Shown here: piece by piece, positions 14,587 through 26,520 of the stretch
Numbering within the stretch: the first letter of the stretch is position 1
How the letters are laid out: each line of letters begins with the position of its first letter
DNA from: Selaginella tamariscina
Lineage: Eukaryota; Streptophyta; Lycopodiopsida; Selaginellales; Selaginellaceae
Direction: 5' to 3'
NCBI GenBank assembly: GCA_003024785.1
Contig: PUQB01000214.1
Span: forward strand, 300,045-364,044
DNA: 64,000 bases
Notes under the pieces: model-generated
Database searches by the model: none
Told to the model about the DNA's origin: nothing
Seen by the model: only the letters and a program-made list of their open reading frames with translations
Made by a program: the position numbers and the translations under genes

Positions 14587-15757
14587 TTGTGTATATATAT
14601 TGTGGGTAATATATGGTTTAAATACGAACATCGTTAGAAACAGTTCATCTTATACTGTAGAACTTGAACCTGGGAAACTATATTACTTAGTGATTCCTTT
14701 GGTTTTCTATATACTTTAAAGTGACTAATTTGGTTTCCTTAATGAGATAATGTACTCAATATTATTAAGCTGGATATACAACTAAGACTGTATATATTAC
14801 TTAATATACAAGTTGAACACACAAGCTAAATATACATGACTTTATTATAGTATATGAATATTTCTGTATTACTATATTACCACACCTGTCGTAAGTGTAA
14901 ACTTAGGTTAAGGGAAATTCACACGAGAGTTCACGAAATTACTTAGCCACGTGTCAGGCGTATGACATTGAAGAATATACTTTAACTTTAAAATACTATA
15001 ATTAATATGTGTTACATAATTATAATTATATATAATGATCTTGTTTGTAATGTACATTTTCAATTAGATATTCTAAATATTAGTAGAAACATATTAAAGA
15101 AAATATCTTATATTTTTCTAAATACATGGAGAAACTTATTGATTTATTAGATACTATCACTATTCTATTTAATATTATGATAATATTATATATATATACA
15201 TATATATATATACAGTATATCACTGTCGTAGTATATAACATTTTGAAAATATTAAGTGTCAGTTCAATTTCTTCTAGTTAGTTCGTGTGACTATCTATAT
15301 ATGTATATATGTATGTATGTATGTATCGTGTGTGCTTCTTATATTTTGGACTGGAATATCTGCAGGTATATGCGTAGGAGCTTTTAAGTTCATGTTAAAC
15401 TCAGAATTATCATTATTATTATTAACATTAACTTGGAGTGGATCAATGTATGTTTGTAACACTATTTAACTATATATAATATTTTTTGTACAATTTACCT
15501 GAGTATAATAAAGTCTTAAGATATTAATCAATTAAATATTAATTATCAATAAGCTATAATATGATGGACTAGATTAACATAACATTGATTCATCTATACA
15601 AAGTGAGCTTTGTGTGTGAATTTAATGCGGAAGTTATATTTTATTATTTAGATAATAATAGTAAAGTTTTCTTTCACTCTTGAATTATATATATATATTC
15701 AGATGTATATGATTTTATTTCTTAATTTAATTAATAATTTACAGGTAATTTTTTTTT
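14480..15757. other. AT-rich intergenic DNA with (AT)n tracts
   Basis: An (AT)n tract lies at about 14547-14584. A hydrophobic exon-like segment at about 15360-15450 follows CTGCAG and reads AGICVGAFKFMLNSELSLLL, but no partner exon was found, so it is not called a gene. Confidence 0.4.
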
Positions 15758-15819
15758 CCGTTGAGAAGTATTCATATAGATTATTTGTATGTAGTGCAGT
15801 TTCCATTCTTCATTAATGC
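15758..15819 (-). pseudogene. Decayed copy of the thioredoxin-like gene's last-exon start
   Basis: On the minus strand it begins GCATTAATGA right after a TATAG acceptor, as does the last exon at 42688, and continues with alignable codons for W-K followed by a diverged Y-I-stretch. The adjoining intron bases also match. Only about 60 bp survive, so the call is tentative. Confidence 0.4.
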
Positions 15820-16280
15820 CTATAAAACAATTAAATTTAACATATATCTGTAAATAAATGTTATTAAACTGTACTTGTTTAAAGTAATTAAATTGCATAA
15901 TCTAATGAATCTTAACCTCAATATATATTGTAAATTTCTGCTATTTAATCTTTAATGTCTTCTTTTCGTCCATGCTTATTTATATTGCTTTGTCTAAATA
16001 TGAAAATATATACAAAATAATAACAAAATTATAATATTATATGATTACATAGTTTATAATCTTATATAATAATAATGATGAAATAGTTATAACTTATTGC
16101 CGTCCAACAGCCTGATTTTACTTAGTGTTATATGGAATCGTAAAATTTTTATACATGTTAAAATATGTTAATATTTTATTAATATTAGTACTAGATTCAG
16201 TTAAATTAGAAAGCGCCACACTTGTCAAATAAATTGTCATGCGAATATTCTAAAATGCTCTGTTTTAGGTTTACTGGGAT
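15820..16280. other. AT-rich intergenic DNA, no feature seen
   Basis: No exon, RNA gene or repeat recognised. Confidence 0.4.
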
Positions 16281-16290
16281 TTAGGGTTTT
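16281..16290 (+). promoter_or_regulatory. Telo-box-like motif upstream of the MinC-like gene
   Basis: TTAGGGTTTT lies 7 bases before the proposed ATG. Such telo-boxes are common near transcription starts of plant housekeeping genes. Confidence 0.45.
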
Positions 16291-16296
16291 TCAGAA

Positions 16297-16783
16297 ATGC
16301 TACGGGAATGCGCGCCTCCTGTTTCTTTGCCCGTGATGAGCAGGAGATTAGCGTGTAGATTTTATTGCGTCTGCAAAGCGTAATTTTGATCCCAAGTTTG
16401 ATTCGTGTCTGTATATAAGAAGATCGATTAAACCAGGGGAGGTCATTAAACACAGGCGCCAATAGTCGTGAGTACGCACACACACACACTATATATATAA
16501 TGATGTTCTCGAAAATAGAATATATTAAGTTAAAAAAAAAATTTAAATTTTACAAATAAGCTATATAAATTCTTTAAGTGTTTAGGATTAAATTTTGTTA
16601 CATTTTAATTATTTTTTAGATTTTTAAATTTATGATTATTAAATTGTTAATTGTTATTGTGTTAGTTTTCCAAAAAAATTATTTACACGTGTTTTGACTT
16701 GTATATTATATATATTATATATATATTTATATTTATATTCATGTGTGTGTGTGTGTGTGTTGATCATTGCACGTAATGTTAAG

Positions 16784-16818
<35 letters not shown>

Positions 16819-17542
16819 ACACACACACACACACACAACACACACACACGCACGCATATGTGTACATAGGTATTTATGTTTATATGTTCTTCGTTTTTTA
16901 AAGGTATTTGGAGATGTCGAAGGAGAAGCTAATGTTTGTGCTGGAGGTGATATAATTGTGTTAGGAAAAATACGTGGAAATTGCAGTGCTGGTGGAGAAT
17001 TGAACACACAATCTGTTGTGTTTTCTTTAAACATGGACCCCTCCAAAATTAAAATCGCTAACAAGGCAAATATCTGTCTACACAACACATCTCCATCAAC
17101 GGCTCAGATCGCGTTATCTCCTTCCTCAAGGTTAATATATATATACACATATAATATTAGCTTTGTGCGTATGTGTTTAAAGCTAGTATTAAACTTTTAT
17201 AACATTCATATATACTAATGGCGGTATTTATTAAAAATACTGATACTTATATGGATGTGTTTTACTAATATAAAGCAGTTTTATGCATGCAGTGTGGATC
17301 TACCATCTATTGATTACATATCCTCCAGGTTTAAAAATTTGTGCGTGCGTGTGTGCGTGTGTGTGTGTATTTGTATATTATCTATATAGCTAAAATGCAG
17401 TCTTTACGAGAGAATTTTGCGTTGCTCCAAGCCAACACGAACTGCTTTCTTCACTGGTGCATATATTTCCATTGCGGGAATATTGTGTTTCATTTTTCCA
17501 AGGACTATCTTCGGTAAGTAACTTGTATATTGATAATTCGCT

Positions 17543-17576
<34 letters not shown>

Positions 17577-18089
17577 ATGAAAGTACCTGTATAAGTTTAT
17601 ATAATATACACATATTCACACATATTAACTGGTTTACAACAGGTCTGTTTTTCAGCTTAGAAAACGTGGTCCCTGGATGGATTCAAGCTACGGCAGTTTT
17701 GGCAATTGTATGTGTTTTAATATGCATTCAATCATTTATTATAGTAAATTAACTATTTACTTGCTTAATTATTAAGTTTAATAATTTAGATATTATTTTT
17801 TTTTCTTTTTTTCAGGTTTTTGGTATTTACTACATTGGAACAGCAGTTGGTGACCTTCTTGGGATTCGAAGCTCGTATGCGTTCTACATGTCTACCGTAG
17901 TTGGACGGATTGTAAGTGTATGCGTGGCTTGTGTGCCTGTGTGTGATTATATGCATGTGTGTGCGTGTGCGTGTGCGTGTGTGTGTGTGAGAGAAAGATA
18001 CTAACCAATTACATTTGCAGTTTCTTTTCTGCAGTTTTTGCTGGCTGTTCGCTACTCGAGCCCTTCCTTCTCCTGCTTTAATAGTATGT

Positions 18090-18135
<46 letters not shown>

Positions 18136-18284
18136 TATATATTTCATATCTATATATATTAGTTTTTATTATTTATATTGTACATGTGTGTGTGTGTGTG
18201 TGTGTGTATTAAACTATTTCTACACAGATTGGAGGTGTAAATTTACTGGGTGCTCTATGTATGTTGGCTGCCCTGAAACCTTGA
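16297..18284 (+). CDS. MinC C-terminal-domain-like protein with four C-terminal membrane segments
   Basis: Exon model: 16297-16467, 16904-17130, 17293-17328, 17401-17513, 17643-17707, 17816-17911, 18021-18083 and 18228-18284 (TGA), all GT..AG with matching phases. Exon 1 starts MLRECAPPVSLPVMSRRLAC, rich in Arg, Ser and Cys and low in acid, as in organelle transit peptides, and ends in IKPGEVIKH, the position of the RSGQ-type MinD-contact segment in bacterial MinC. Exon 2 gives VFGDVEGEANVCAGGDIIVL then GKIRGNCSAGGE and MDPSKIKIANKA, the pattern of the MinC beta-helix domain. Exons 4-8 encode about four hydrophobic helices (AFFTGAYISIAGILCFIFP; ATAVLAIVFGIYYIGTAVGD; a third around VVGRIFLFC; IIGGVNLLGALCMLAALKP to the stop). 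There is no room for the MinC N-terminal FtsZ-acting domain. Exon 1 needs two single-base shifts; exons 2-8 read cleanly. A plastid-division or plastid-membrane role is inferred. A bactofilin-like helix is the main alternative. Confidence 0.7.
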
Positions 18285-18401
18285 TAATATTTATGTATAT
18301 TTTATAGAAAAAATAAGTTAATTTCATAATTTGTCAAGCAGCGGCAATATAAAAAAAAACTACTGCTAAAGTTACACATCAAACCAGATGGGCAGCTTGG
18401 T

Positions 18402-19955
18402 GTGGTGGATGCGGTAACAATCGCCGGGAGCGGTACCATCTCCGGGAAGCGTCGCTGTTCATCGGCAGTGCCAATGTTTGATCACCACCTTGACACTCCT
18501 GCCTCGATCGTTGCCAACACGCTCCACGTACTCGTCGTACGTCCCAGGAAGATCAAAGTTGATCACATCCTGCAACGCCCTCCGGTAGACGTTCGTGACA
18601 ATCACCGAGAACGGGTTCCTGTACACGTCCGGGTTCCACTTCTTCGCCGCTGTGCAAGCCCAGGCCACAAAACCCCGGTCCTCATCTCCTCCACCAGCCG
18701 TCCACTGTGCTGGAGCTGTTGCAAAAGATCGAGACGCAGCACTTGGGGCTCTCCAGCTGCCGCCAGATCTCGCAGAGCTTGTCCAGCTTCTCATGCTTGC
18801 TGCTCGCCAGAGCGAAGAACTCGCACACCCCCGCATTGAAACTTTGGCCTTCGGAATCGTGTAGAACGTTTTTGCCCTGAGCAGCTCCTCCACGGCTGGG
18901 GTTTCCGTGGAGCAGTGCATGCCGATCTGGGAAGGCATGCAGATGTTGACGAGGCAACGGATCTGCAACCCAAAAGAGATGATCACTAGATGAAACTTAG
19001 AACAAGTTTGTAAAACTCTCCACGTACCTTCCATGCACAGGATGACTGGAGCAGCTCGTCGGCCTGGACGACAACTAGACCTCCCACATAGCTCGGCAGG
19101 AAAAGCTCATCGATGGAGACTAGAAGTACATGAGCTCCTTCCCTGTTGCTGATGGTTAAATCATCGACACCAAGCTCGGCTGCGCAGGCCTGAATAAGCT
19201 CAGCCATGAGAGAGAGCTTGTCTCTTGGTGCTACAACAAGTGGAGCAGCAACGCGGGAGCAGCGGATGATGCCGGGCAAAAGAGCCGCATATCAGACCAG
19301 TCGTGGATGACAACGTTGCCCCTCCCCCAGGAAAACATCATTAGCCCTGAAGTGAAGAGCGAGTCTTCAGACTTTGTCACTGTAAAGATAAAGGGAAGAT
19401 GAAAGACTTTGAAGTTAAAACTAGAACAGACTTACTGGGCATGTACTTGTCAAGAAGCTGTGGAGCGTACCACTGCCTTGGCTGGACCTCCACCTTGCGA
19501 AATCCTGCAAACTCTTCAAAGCCGGCGAAGGCGCTGGCAAAGCCCAAGGCTTGAGTCACGAAATCGACACTGCTGCCACTGGCTTGCTTGTCAATGAGAA
19601 GGGCCTTGACGGTGATGGAGGAGAGCTGCCCGGCGCGGTCGTACTGGAGAGCCTGGTCGGGCGTAGCGACGATCATGTCCAGCGCCCCAAGCAGCCAGCG
19701 CTGGTGCGGCAAGAAGCTGCCGATGAGAAGCTTAGAGGTGGAGGCGCGGAGCAGCTGCACAAATGTTGGGATCTTTGCTTCGTCCGTAAGCAGGAACGCG
19801 ACGCGCCGGAAATTCTTGCGATCGGCCGAGAACGCCTCTTCCACCAAGCGGAGGCAGCCGCACAGACGATCCTCAGAGAGCGTGGCGCACTTATCATTAT
19901 TCGAGGGAAGAATGACCTGAATATGCTCCCCCATAACCCAAGAATTCATATACAA
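18402..19955 (-). pseudogene. GC-rich degenerate DEAD-box-helicase-like gene
   Basis: The minus strand encodes a helicase-like protein in about three exons (19955-about 19434; about 19380-19029; about 18966-18416) with GTAAGT and GTACGT donors. Exon 1 resembles the first RecA domain: LDMIVATPDQALQYDRAGQL matches the motif Ib region and VKALLIDKQ sits at the DEAD position. The last part resembles the second domain: HEKLDKLCEIW, then VIVTNVYRRALQDVINFDLP and YDEYVERVG. The key residues are replaced: no GKT, no DEAD, no ARGxD and no HRIGRxGR. A middle exon looks like an extra second-domain segment. Several frame shifts are needed. Base composition and codon use are far more GC-rich than the surroundings, which suggests an inserted or processed block from a GC-rich gene context. 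It could be a helicase-derived pseudoenzyme or a dead copy. Confidence 0.55.
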
Positions 19956-19959
19956 AACC

Positions 19960-20690
19960 TAATTCAAATGGAAACCTAAGACAAAACCTGAATTTATAGG
20001 CAAAACCTAATTTATAGGCAAAACCTAATTCAAATGGAAACCTAAGAATTTATAGATTAAAAAACACATTTTTTTTATGTATATGATCAACATGTACACA
20101 CATATAGGTGCACATATAAATACTTTCCTATGTCATAAACAACCATTTTTGCTTTTTTTTTTTCTTAAATAAAAGAGAAAAAGAATGAGTTTAACATTCA
20201 AAATTATGTGTATTGTGTGTGTGTGTGTGTGTGTGAGGGAGAGAGAGAGAGAATTTAGACGTGATTAGAAGTATTAAATTTATTTTAACGTATTCAATTT
20301 ATTTGTTTCTGGTTATTTATTATTGCCATTTTAAAATTTTTTAATTTATTTATATGTAATATTGCTGATTTATATTGATAGAAATTAAATCTTATTTTTT
20401 GTGTTCTAACTTCTTACATATATATTATATCCGATATCTTGATGATCATGAGATGATATTTCGCGATTCTAAAAACTAACGCTCACAACCTCAATCTTGC
20501 ATATAAGCATTAGACGATCGATTAAATTCTCTCTTTGGGTTGTTGTTGCTATTGTAGACTACTTTGCTAGGTATCTAATAAAATATTCTTAAAATATGAT
20601 AGAATATCCAAGCATATCCACAAAAATAGTCATGTAATATCTTAGTATATACTAGGATATTCTTTAATCTAACGGCTGTGATTTTTTCAT
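19960..20690. other. Intergenic DNA with short direct repeats
   Basis: From about 19,965 to 20,055 the phrases AAAACCTAATT, TTATAGGCAAAACCTAATT and CAAATGGAAACCTAAG repeat directly next to the helicase-like block. A (TG)n-(GA)n tract lies at about 20,212-20,252. No gene is seen. Confidence 0.5.
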
Positions 20691-21182
20691 GATTTCTCTA
20701 TATAATTATCAAACTAACCTTTTAGTTTTACTACTAATTAGATAACACACACAAGTAATATATTGCTTAAAGTTATACAAACTAATTTTATATAATTATC
20801 AAACTAATCCTCTAGTTTTATATAATTATTAAATTAACCTTGAGTCAAATTTATTATTAATCAAACCACACACATGCGTTTATAGCTACCTAAATTATAA
20901 CACAAATGATAAATATCTTATTTAATGCTAAAATATATAACGAATTAGTGACTCAGTGATAATTATAAGATTAGTTTGATAATTATATAAAATTAAAGGG
21001 TCAGTTTAATAATTTTCCTATATTATATAGTGATGCTTAATACTGTGTGTATGTGTATGTAGTAACACGCAACACAACACAACACACAGTGCGTGTGTTT
21101 AACGGGGTATAGACACATGTGGACTCTCTCTCTCACACACTATTTCTAGATCCTGGAGGGGCTGAGCTTACTTGACGAGCTC

Positions 21183-21192
21183 ATATATATAT

Positions 21193-21253
<61 letters not shown>

Positions 21254-21298
21254 GAGAGAGAGAGAGAGAGAGGAGAGAGAAGAGAGAGAGAGAGAGTG
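21183..21298. repeat. Composite (TA)n-(GA)n microsatellite
   Basis: A long TA tract with one interruption passes directly into GA tracts. It sits where exon 6 of the F-box gene would be in this inverted arm. Confidence 0.9.
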
Positions 21299-21671
21299 CG
21301 AAACATACACACATCAGTGTATGTGATATGTGTTTGTATATGGATGATTGTATGTGTGTATAGACCTACATATATATGTTTATACGAGTGTATATACGTC
21401 TATGAATGTGTGTAACCATAAACACATAAGAAACTCTCTAAATCACATTTTATATTATAATATATATATATATAGAGAGAGGAGAGAGAAGAAGAGAGAG
21501 AAGAGAGAGAACAAAACACACACAACGCACACCGTGCAGTTGATGACACGCACATATATATCATTTTACTTAAAATAAAAGCCATGAAGACGTACTTAGA
21601 TTGTATAACGTGTAAACACGCTAACTATCTCTCTCTCATGCATTATAAAGACGATATATATATGCACTAAC

Positions 21672-21826
21672 CAAACGTAGAAAAGTAGATCAATGGCATG
21701 TCTTTTAACACGACTAATCAATTTCACTTGGAATATTCCACCAATGAATACAGTTGGCTGGAACCTCTGTAACGTATCGGCCTATCCAAAACACAATAAT
21801 ATGATATATATATATATAATATATAT

Positions 21827-21879
<53 letters not shown>

Positions 21880-22315
21880 GCGTCAGTACCTTTAAAGGGC
21901 CTGATGTTGATCTCTTCAACCAAGCAAAGAGGACTTGCCAGACGGTAAGTTAGCGTCTCAGGAACGTCTTCTGACTCTTGTCCTCTACTAACAATTGCGT
22001 ATACAAAATACATACACATATACATTAATATATATGAGAGAGTTAAGTACACGTGTAAACACGTCTGCACACACACACACACACACACGTATAAGAGTGT
22101 AATTTTAGGTGCTTAATGAGTTATATATTTAAGTACATATAAAGTATAAAGGGTATATATATACATCCATTCTATTGAAAACGTCTCATATTGTGCGTGT
22201 GTGAACATACCTAATTTGTGCCAGGAAGAACACACACAGGCAGCTCGGGCAACATTTTCCCCTGTATCCAGCCATCTCAACACTCCAACACCAAATTCTC
22301 CTCTAATCTATCCAT
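21672..22315 (-). pseudogene. Inverted F-box gene remnant: exons 1, 3 and 5 only
   Basis: On the minus strand exon 1 (22315-22211, start MDRLEENLVLE), exon 3 (about 21988-21890, SRGQESEDVPETLTYRLASP) and exon 5 (21781-21672) correspond to the intact gene at 26,823. Exons 2, 4 and 6 are absent, replaced by short intron-derived or microsatellite sequence. Exon 1 also lacks one base within GTGTTGGAGTGTTGAG. This is a dead partial copy created by an inverted duplication followed by deletions. Confidence 0.85.
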
Positions 22316-22405
22316 AATTCAACAATCTAAACCGAAATTAAACATAAATAAGTGTTCTTAGTTTATGAAATTAAATGAAAACTAAATTTTTCATTCCATA
22401 CATAT

Positions 22406-23080
22406 TTTTAAATTTTGCCCATCCTCCAGAAACGCTCATGCATTAGGGAAATAGCGTGTGTGTGAGAGAGAGAGCCTACATGTGTCTACCCCACGCACTG
22501 TGTTTATGTGTTTTTTTATAATTTCTCATTCATTGTGCGGCTCAGATTTGGCCACGATCTTGAAATATGATTGTGGCCATGCAACGTGCAACTAAGTAAG
22601 CTTTTTCGGCCGCCTATGACGACGGTCGTGCAGGGGCCGCAAGCACAACAGCAAAAGAAGGCGGTTCTACCCTAACGGTTTTGGTTATGATGTGCTATAC
22701 GCCCTCAATAGGGGAAGTAATCGGAATGTACACAGCAGTGGCACTTATGTGGAGAGATGCTGACTATGTGCAGTAACATCTTGCCATGACAGCTCTGTTG
22801 TCGATTGCTGTATTTTGCATTCTTTGGGGTTTTGCCCATGATAGGAATTTTGTATAGCTGCGTGCACATCAATGTTTATCTATTGGAGGGAGTGTCGTAT
22901 AGAAATGGATATAGGAGCTGCACATATCATTATTTGTCAATTGTTGGTGTCATAGCTTTTATTTTGAACTTTGCACAATCCCCGGTTTTACACTTGAATA
23001 TATGCATGGTAAAACAGTTGAGGCCTAAACACAATTTTTATAATGCACCTATGAACTGAGGATACAAACTTATCCGGTTC
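22406..23080. other. Unassigned segment between the inverted-repeat arms
   Basis: A piece at about 22,440-22,500 resembles the 3' flank of the F-box locus (compare 29,225-29,290). From 22,540 the DNA is less AT-rich and includes LTVLVMMCYTPSIGEV and WRDADYVQ in one frame, but I recognise no family. It may belong to the neighbouring retroelement fossil. Confidence 0.35.
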
Positions 23081-26060
23081 AAGTCATTAAGGCTGAAGTA
23101 CACTTTAATTATTCATCGAACTGTCGAATTTACCTCCCTTAAAGAAACCCCAAGTAATGGCATTGGCATGAGATTCTCTAAGTTGAAACAAGCTGGATTA
23201 TAAATTATTGAAATCGAATAAATGCTTTAACTCTTAAATTGATATTGAGCCGGTCCGGGAATGACCCTTATTCATATCCATATTTTTTATATTGGATTTA
23301 ACTAACTTTAACAATCCTTATCAGTATTATATTTGTGTGAGATGGTTAGATTGTCACACCACTCCTCTTTTTTGAGAGTCAGGCTTGTTCAGATGCATGT
23401 AATGAAACTCATTAACGACGTCACAAACATGTTGGGTTCTTAAAAATGTTCACTTTAAGAGTAACCAACCTAATCAACGAAGTAATAAAGTCACATACAA
23501 AGGAATTTGGAGTCCAAGATTTTATTGACTTCGCATTTTAAAATCGTTGTCAATTATAACTGGAGCTGGAGGTGATAAAGTTTGATTAGTGTTCAAATGG
23601 TACGACTTAAGAAAAGAAACATGGGATACCGGATAAATGTGCATCAAGAAAAAAAGTTCCACTAGGCTACATAGTCTTGATGTTGTATTGAAGAAGCCAG
23701 ACATGCTCATCAACTTGCTAAATCAAACTATCCTTACGATATCGATCGGCAGATGTCTTCTGATATTCTTGTGTTTTAAAAAGATGTTAATGAAGCATAG
23801 CTTATACAGATTGGAAATGGTCAAATCAATCTTTGATAAATGAATTTATTGAACTCTTAAGTATATCAAAACTTCATCATGGATGTTGACATGTCAAGGC
23901 ATATAAGGGTGACATACTAATTGATATATGCTTGGAATTATTGTAAGAGAACTCAACTAAAAACAATAGTAGTAATCAATCATTTTGCTGGTAATTGATA
24001 AAGCACTGTAAATATTGTTTGAGGGGTCTAGATAATGTTTTCTAATTAATCATCAAATTATGAATGATAATTTAAAGATAACGACTTCTTAATCTTGAGT
24101 AATTTGAGAAGTTGTTGCCAAAACTTGACAATAAATTGCGAACCACAATTATTGATAATGTTGTCCATGTAATCGAAAAAAATCCTTCATAACCAAGTTA
24201 GTTATCTCTTTGCTGGAGATAGTCTTTGTACACGATAGGAAGTGAGTCATCTTAATAAAATAATTCATAAGACGAGAACGGCATCAAATTCTTGAGCTGG
24301 CAGTAAATCAATTACAAAGTCTATCAAGATGCAAAACCAAGGTTTTATTAGAGTTGGAAGTGACTAAAGAAGACCATAAGGGCAATGATGAGAAATTTTA
24401 GAGTGTCATAGGTACAAATGAATTCTTTTACCGATTGACATAGTTGGGACCACCAATAGTTATGATTAATTAATTCCATTGTTTTCACAACACCAAAATG
24501 ACTAACAAGTAGAGTGTCATAATAAGATTATAAACACTTAAAGTCGAGCATCACCTAATGGAACATAAACTAAGTCATACGGAGAAATGGACTATTGACG
24601 AATCGGAACAGATTGTAGTTGAGTCGTTAGATATATGAGTGTTACTTGCAGGTGACTCAAGATATTCTAAGCTAGTGGATGGAGACAAGTTTAAAGTGGA
24701 TAGTGTTAAGAAGCCTGAAGTTGAAGAGTGCAACATGAACGGCGAGTGCTTGGAGGCGTTCGGGACCAAGTACCACTTGCTTCTGTTGGTCAAACTCAAT
24801 GTCATAGCATGCAGTGCCAAATATGCTGTTATGAAAGCGCGTTGGATTGAACTTGTTGATGCCGAGTCGATACTTGATTTGAAGTCAAATCAAGAGAGAA
24901 TTTGATGTATCTAATGAGTTTGATATCAAATTCAAAACTTGAGCCTGAGAAAAGTAAACCAAGTTCCAATGATTAGTAAAGACGGTTATCTTGTGTAAAG
25001 AGCTTTCAAGAAACATTCATCACTCTTCGAAATAATCCATAATAAACTAGAAGTTCTTTGTTATAAATTTCATAGTTAATCTATATAGCTATGACTTGTA
25101 TGAATTTAATGCTAAGGGGTGTAGATCAATGTTGGAGCCGTATTGATATAGAATACCACCCGCAAAGCAAAGTTAGACACATCTGTATCCATCCCAAAGG
25201 GTTTGGTTGAGTTTGGGGAAGCAAGATCTGAGCTGAGGTAAAGCAAACTTGAGCATAATAAATGTGCTCTCAGCCTCATAGACCACTTGAATAAAGCTCC
25301 TTCTTGGCGAGCTGATTTAGTAGAAGCATAATTTTGAAGAAGTCCTTGATAAAGTATCAGTAAAAATTGGCAAAGCCAAAAACACTAGACATCTTGAGCT
25401 TGATTTTAGTATTTCTCACTTGAGAACTGTGTGCACCTTAGTCAAGTCTATAAAGATTCAATGTGTGACACCACATATCTCAAAAACTTGACTTATTCTT
25501 GATGAAGACACTTCTTCAACTTGGTGTAGAAACCATGCACTAAAGTCTTTTCAAACCTAATGACATGTTGTTGATGCTCCTTCTTTTATCTTCAAAAAAA
25601 TAAGAAATAAATAATCACAAACCAGTTAAGAAAGTCACAAAAAATGTCATTGACATATACCGAAAAACTATGGGCATTGGTTAACTTGAAAGGCATCACC
25701 GTTGTACATTAAGTGTTTATAACATGTATGAAAAGTAATATTTTCATTTGTCATAAGGCAAATATGAAGTAAATTGTAAGCACCTTGGAAGTCAATCTTC
25801 GTAAAGTAATAAGCCCATGAAGATGCTCAAGAATCTCGGAAATAAGAAGTAAATACCGATTATAAATGCTGATCTGTTCAATTTACAATAATCATAACCA
25901 ATGAGAGAGAGACATCCTTTTTTTTTGAAGTTGGAGATTTGAAACTATGAATTAAATCGATAGCCAATTGGCATTAATGTATTCCTGCAAAGCTTCAATT
26001 CAAGTCTATTCAAACTCAAATCTAGTGGGGAAAGACCATAAATTGGATCAAACGGAAGTA
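23080..26060 (-). mobile_element. Strongly decayed Ty3/gypsy-like fossil, reverse orientation
   Basis: Short minus-strand pieces recall the reverse transcriptase region (around 25,650-25,900) and, further left, integrase-like and linker regions, in the usual order for a reverse-oriented Ty3/gypsy element. No LTRs or target duplications could be defined and no reading frame of useful length remains. It is an old, heavily broken copy with uncertain ends. Confidence 0.5.
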
Positions 26061-26076
26061 CTTTCTTGTTGTCTAA

Positions 26077-26520
26077 ATATAGTTGGTAAGTGCATGTGTG
26101 GCTTGTGTGCCTGTGTTTTGGGAATTATTGCATGTCCATGCATGTATACAAGCGAGCTTGTGTGTGAGAGAGATACTAACTAATTCATTCGCAGTTTCGT
26201 TTTCTGCATTTTGCTGAGCTCTTCCTTCTCCTGCTTTAATAGTACTATGTATATATATATGGTGTGTACATATATGTGTATATAAATACACATACATACA
26301 TATACAAACATACACACACATATGTGTGTATATAATAAACTATTTCTAGACAGATTGGAGTGTAAATTTACTTGGTGCTCTATATATGTTAGCTCCCCTC
26401 AAACACACTGTAAAACCTTGATAATCTTTATATGCATACGTACATTTTTATAGGAAACAAAAGAAGTTAATTTCATAATCAAATGAAAAAAAAAAGCCTA
26501 TAGTTTGTCAACCAGCGGCA
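26077..26520 (+). pseudogene. Copy of the last two exons of the MinC-like/membrane gene
   Basis: Matches 17,911-18,360 in order: intron 6 with its GCTTGTGTGCCTGTG phrase, a shortened exon 7 ending in CTCCTGCTTTAATA, intron 7, exon 8 (ATTGGAGTGTAAATTTACTT) and the 3' flank with a TTGTCA..CAGCGGCA phrase. Exons 7 and 8 have lost bases, so it is not functional. It lies immediately upstream of the F-box gene. Confidence 0.85.

Larger units (their letters stand above)
20690..22405 (-). repeat. Left arm of a large inverted repeat (F-box locus)
   Basis: Read in reverse this arm matches 26,720-29,990: the upstream flank, exon 1, part of intron 1, exon 3, exon 5, the 3' flank around 21,130-21,190 and a few units of the minisatellite expanded at 29,400-29,990. 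It is shorter than the right arm because coding and repeat segments are missing and its GA and TA tracts differ. Confidence 0.85.

Noticed and set aside
16654-17088. Long minus-strand open frame over the MinC-like exon 2
   Set aside because: It is largely (GA)n/(AC)n translation and the reverse of a well-supported exon.
16904-17130. Bactofilin (polymer-forming cytoskeletal) domain
   Set aside because: Considered because of the repeated G-D-V/I pattern, but the AGG-DI-V-G-IRG-AGGE order and the following hydrophobic-D-P-I-A segment fit MinC better. Kept as the main alternative.
22540-23060. Membrane protein gene between the inverted-repeat arms
   Set aside because: Some hydrophobic stretches, but no family, splice sites or continuous frame; probably part of a retroelement fossil.
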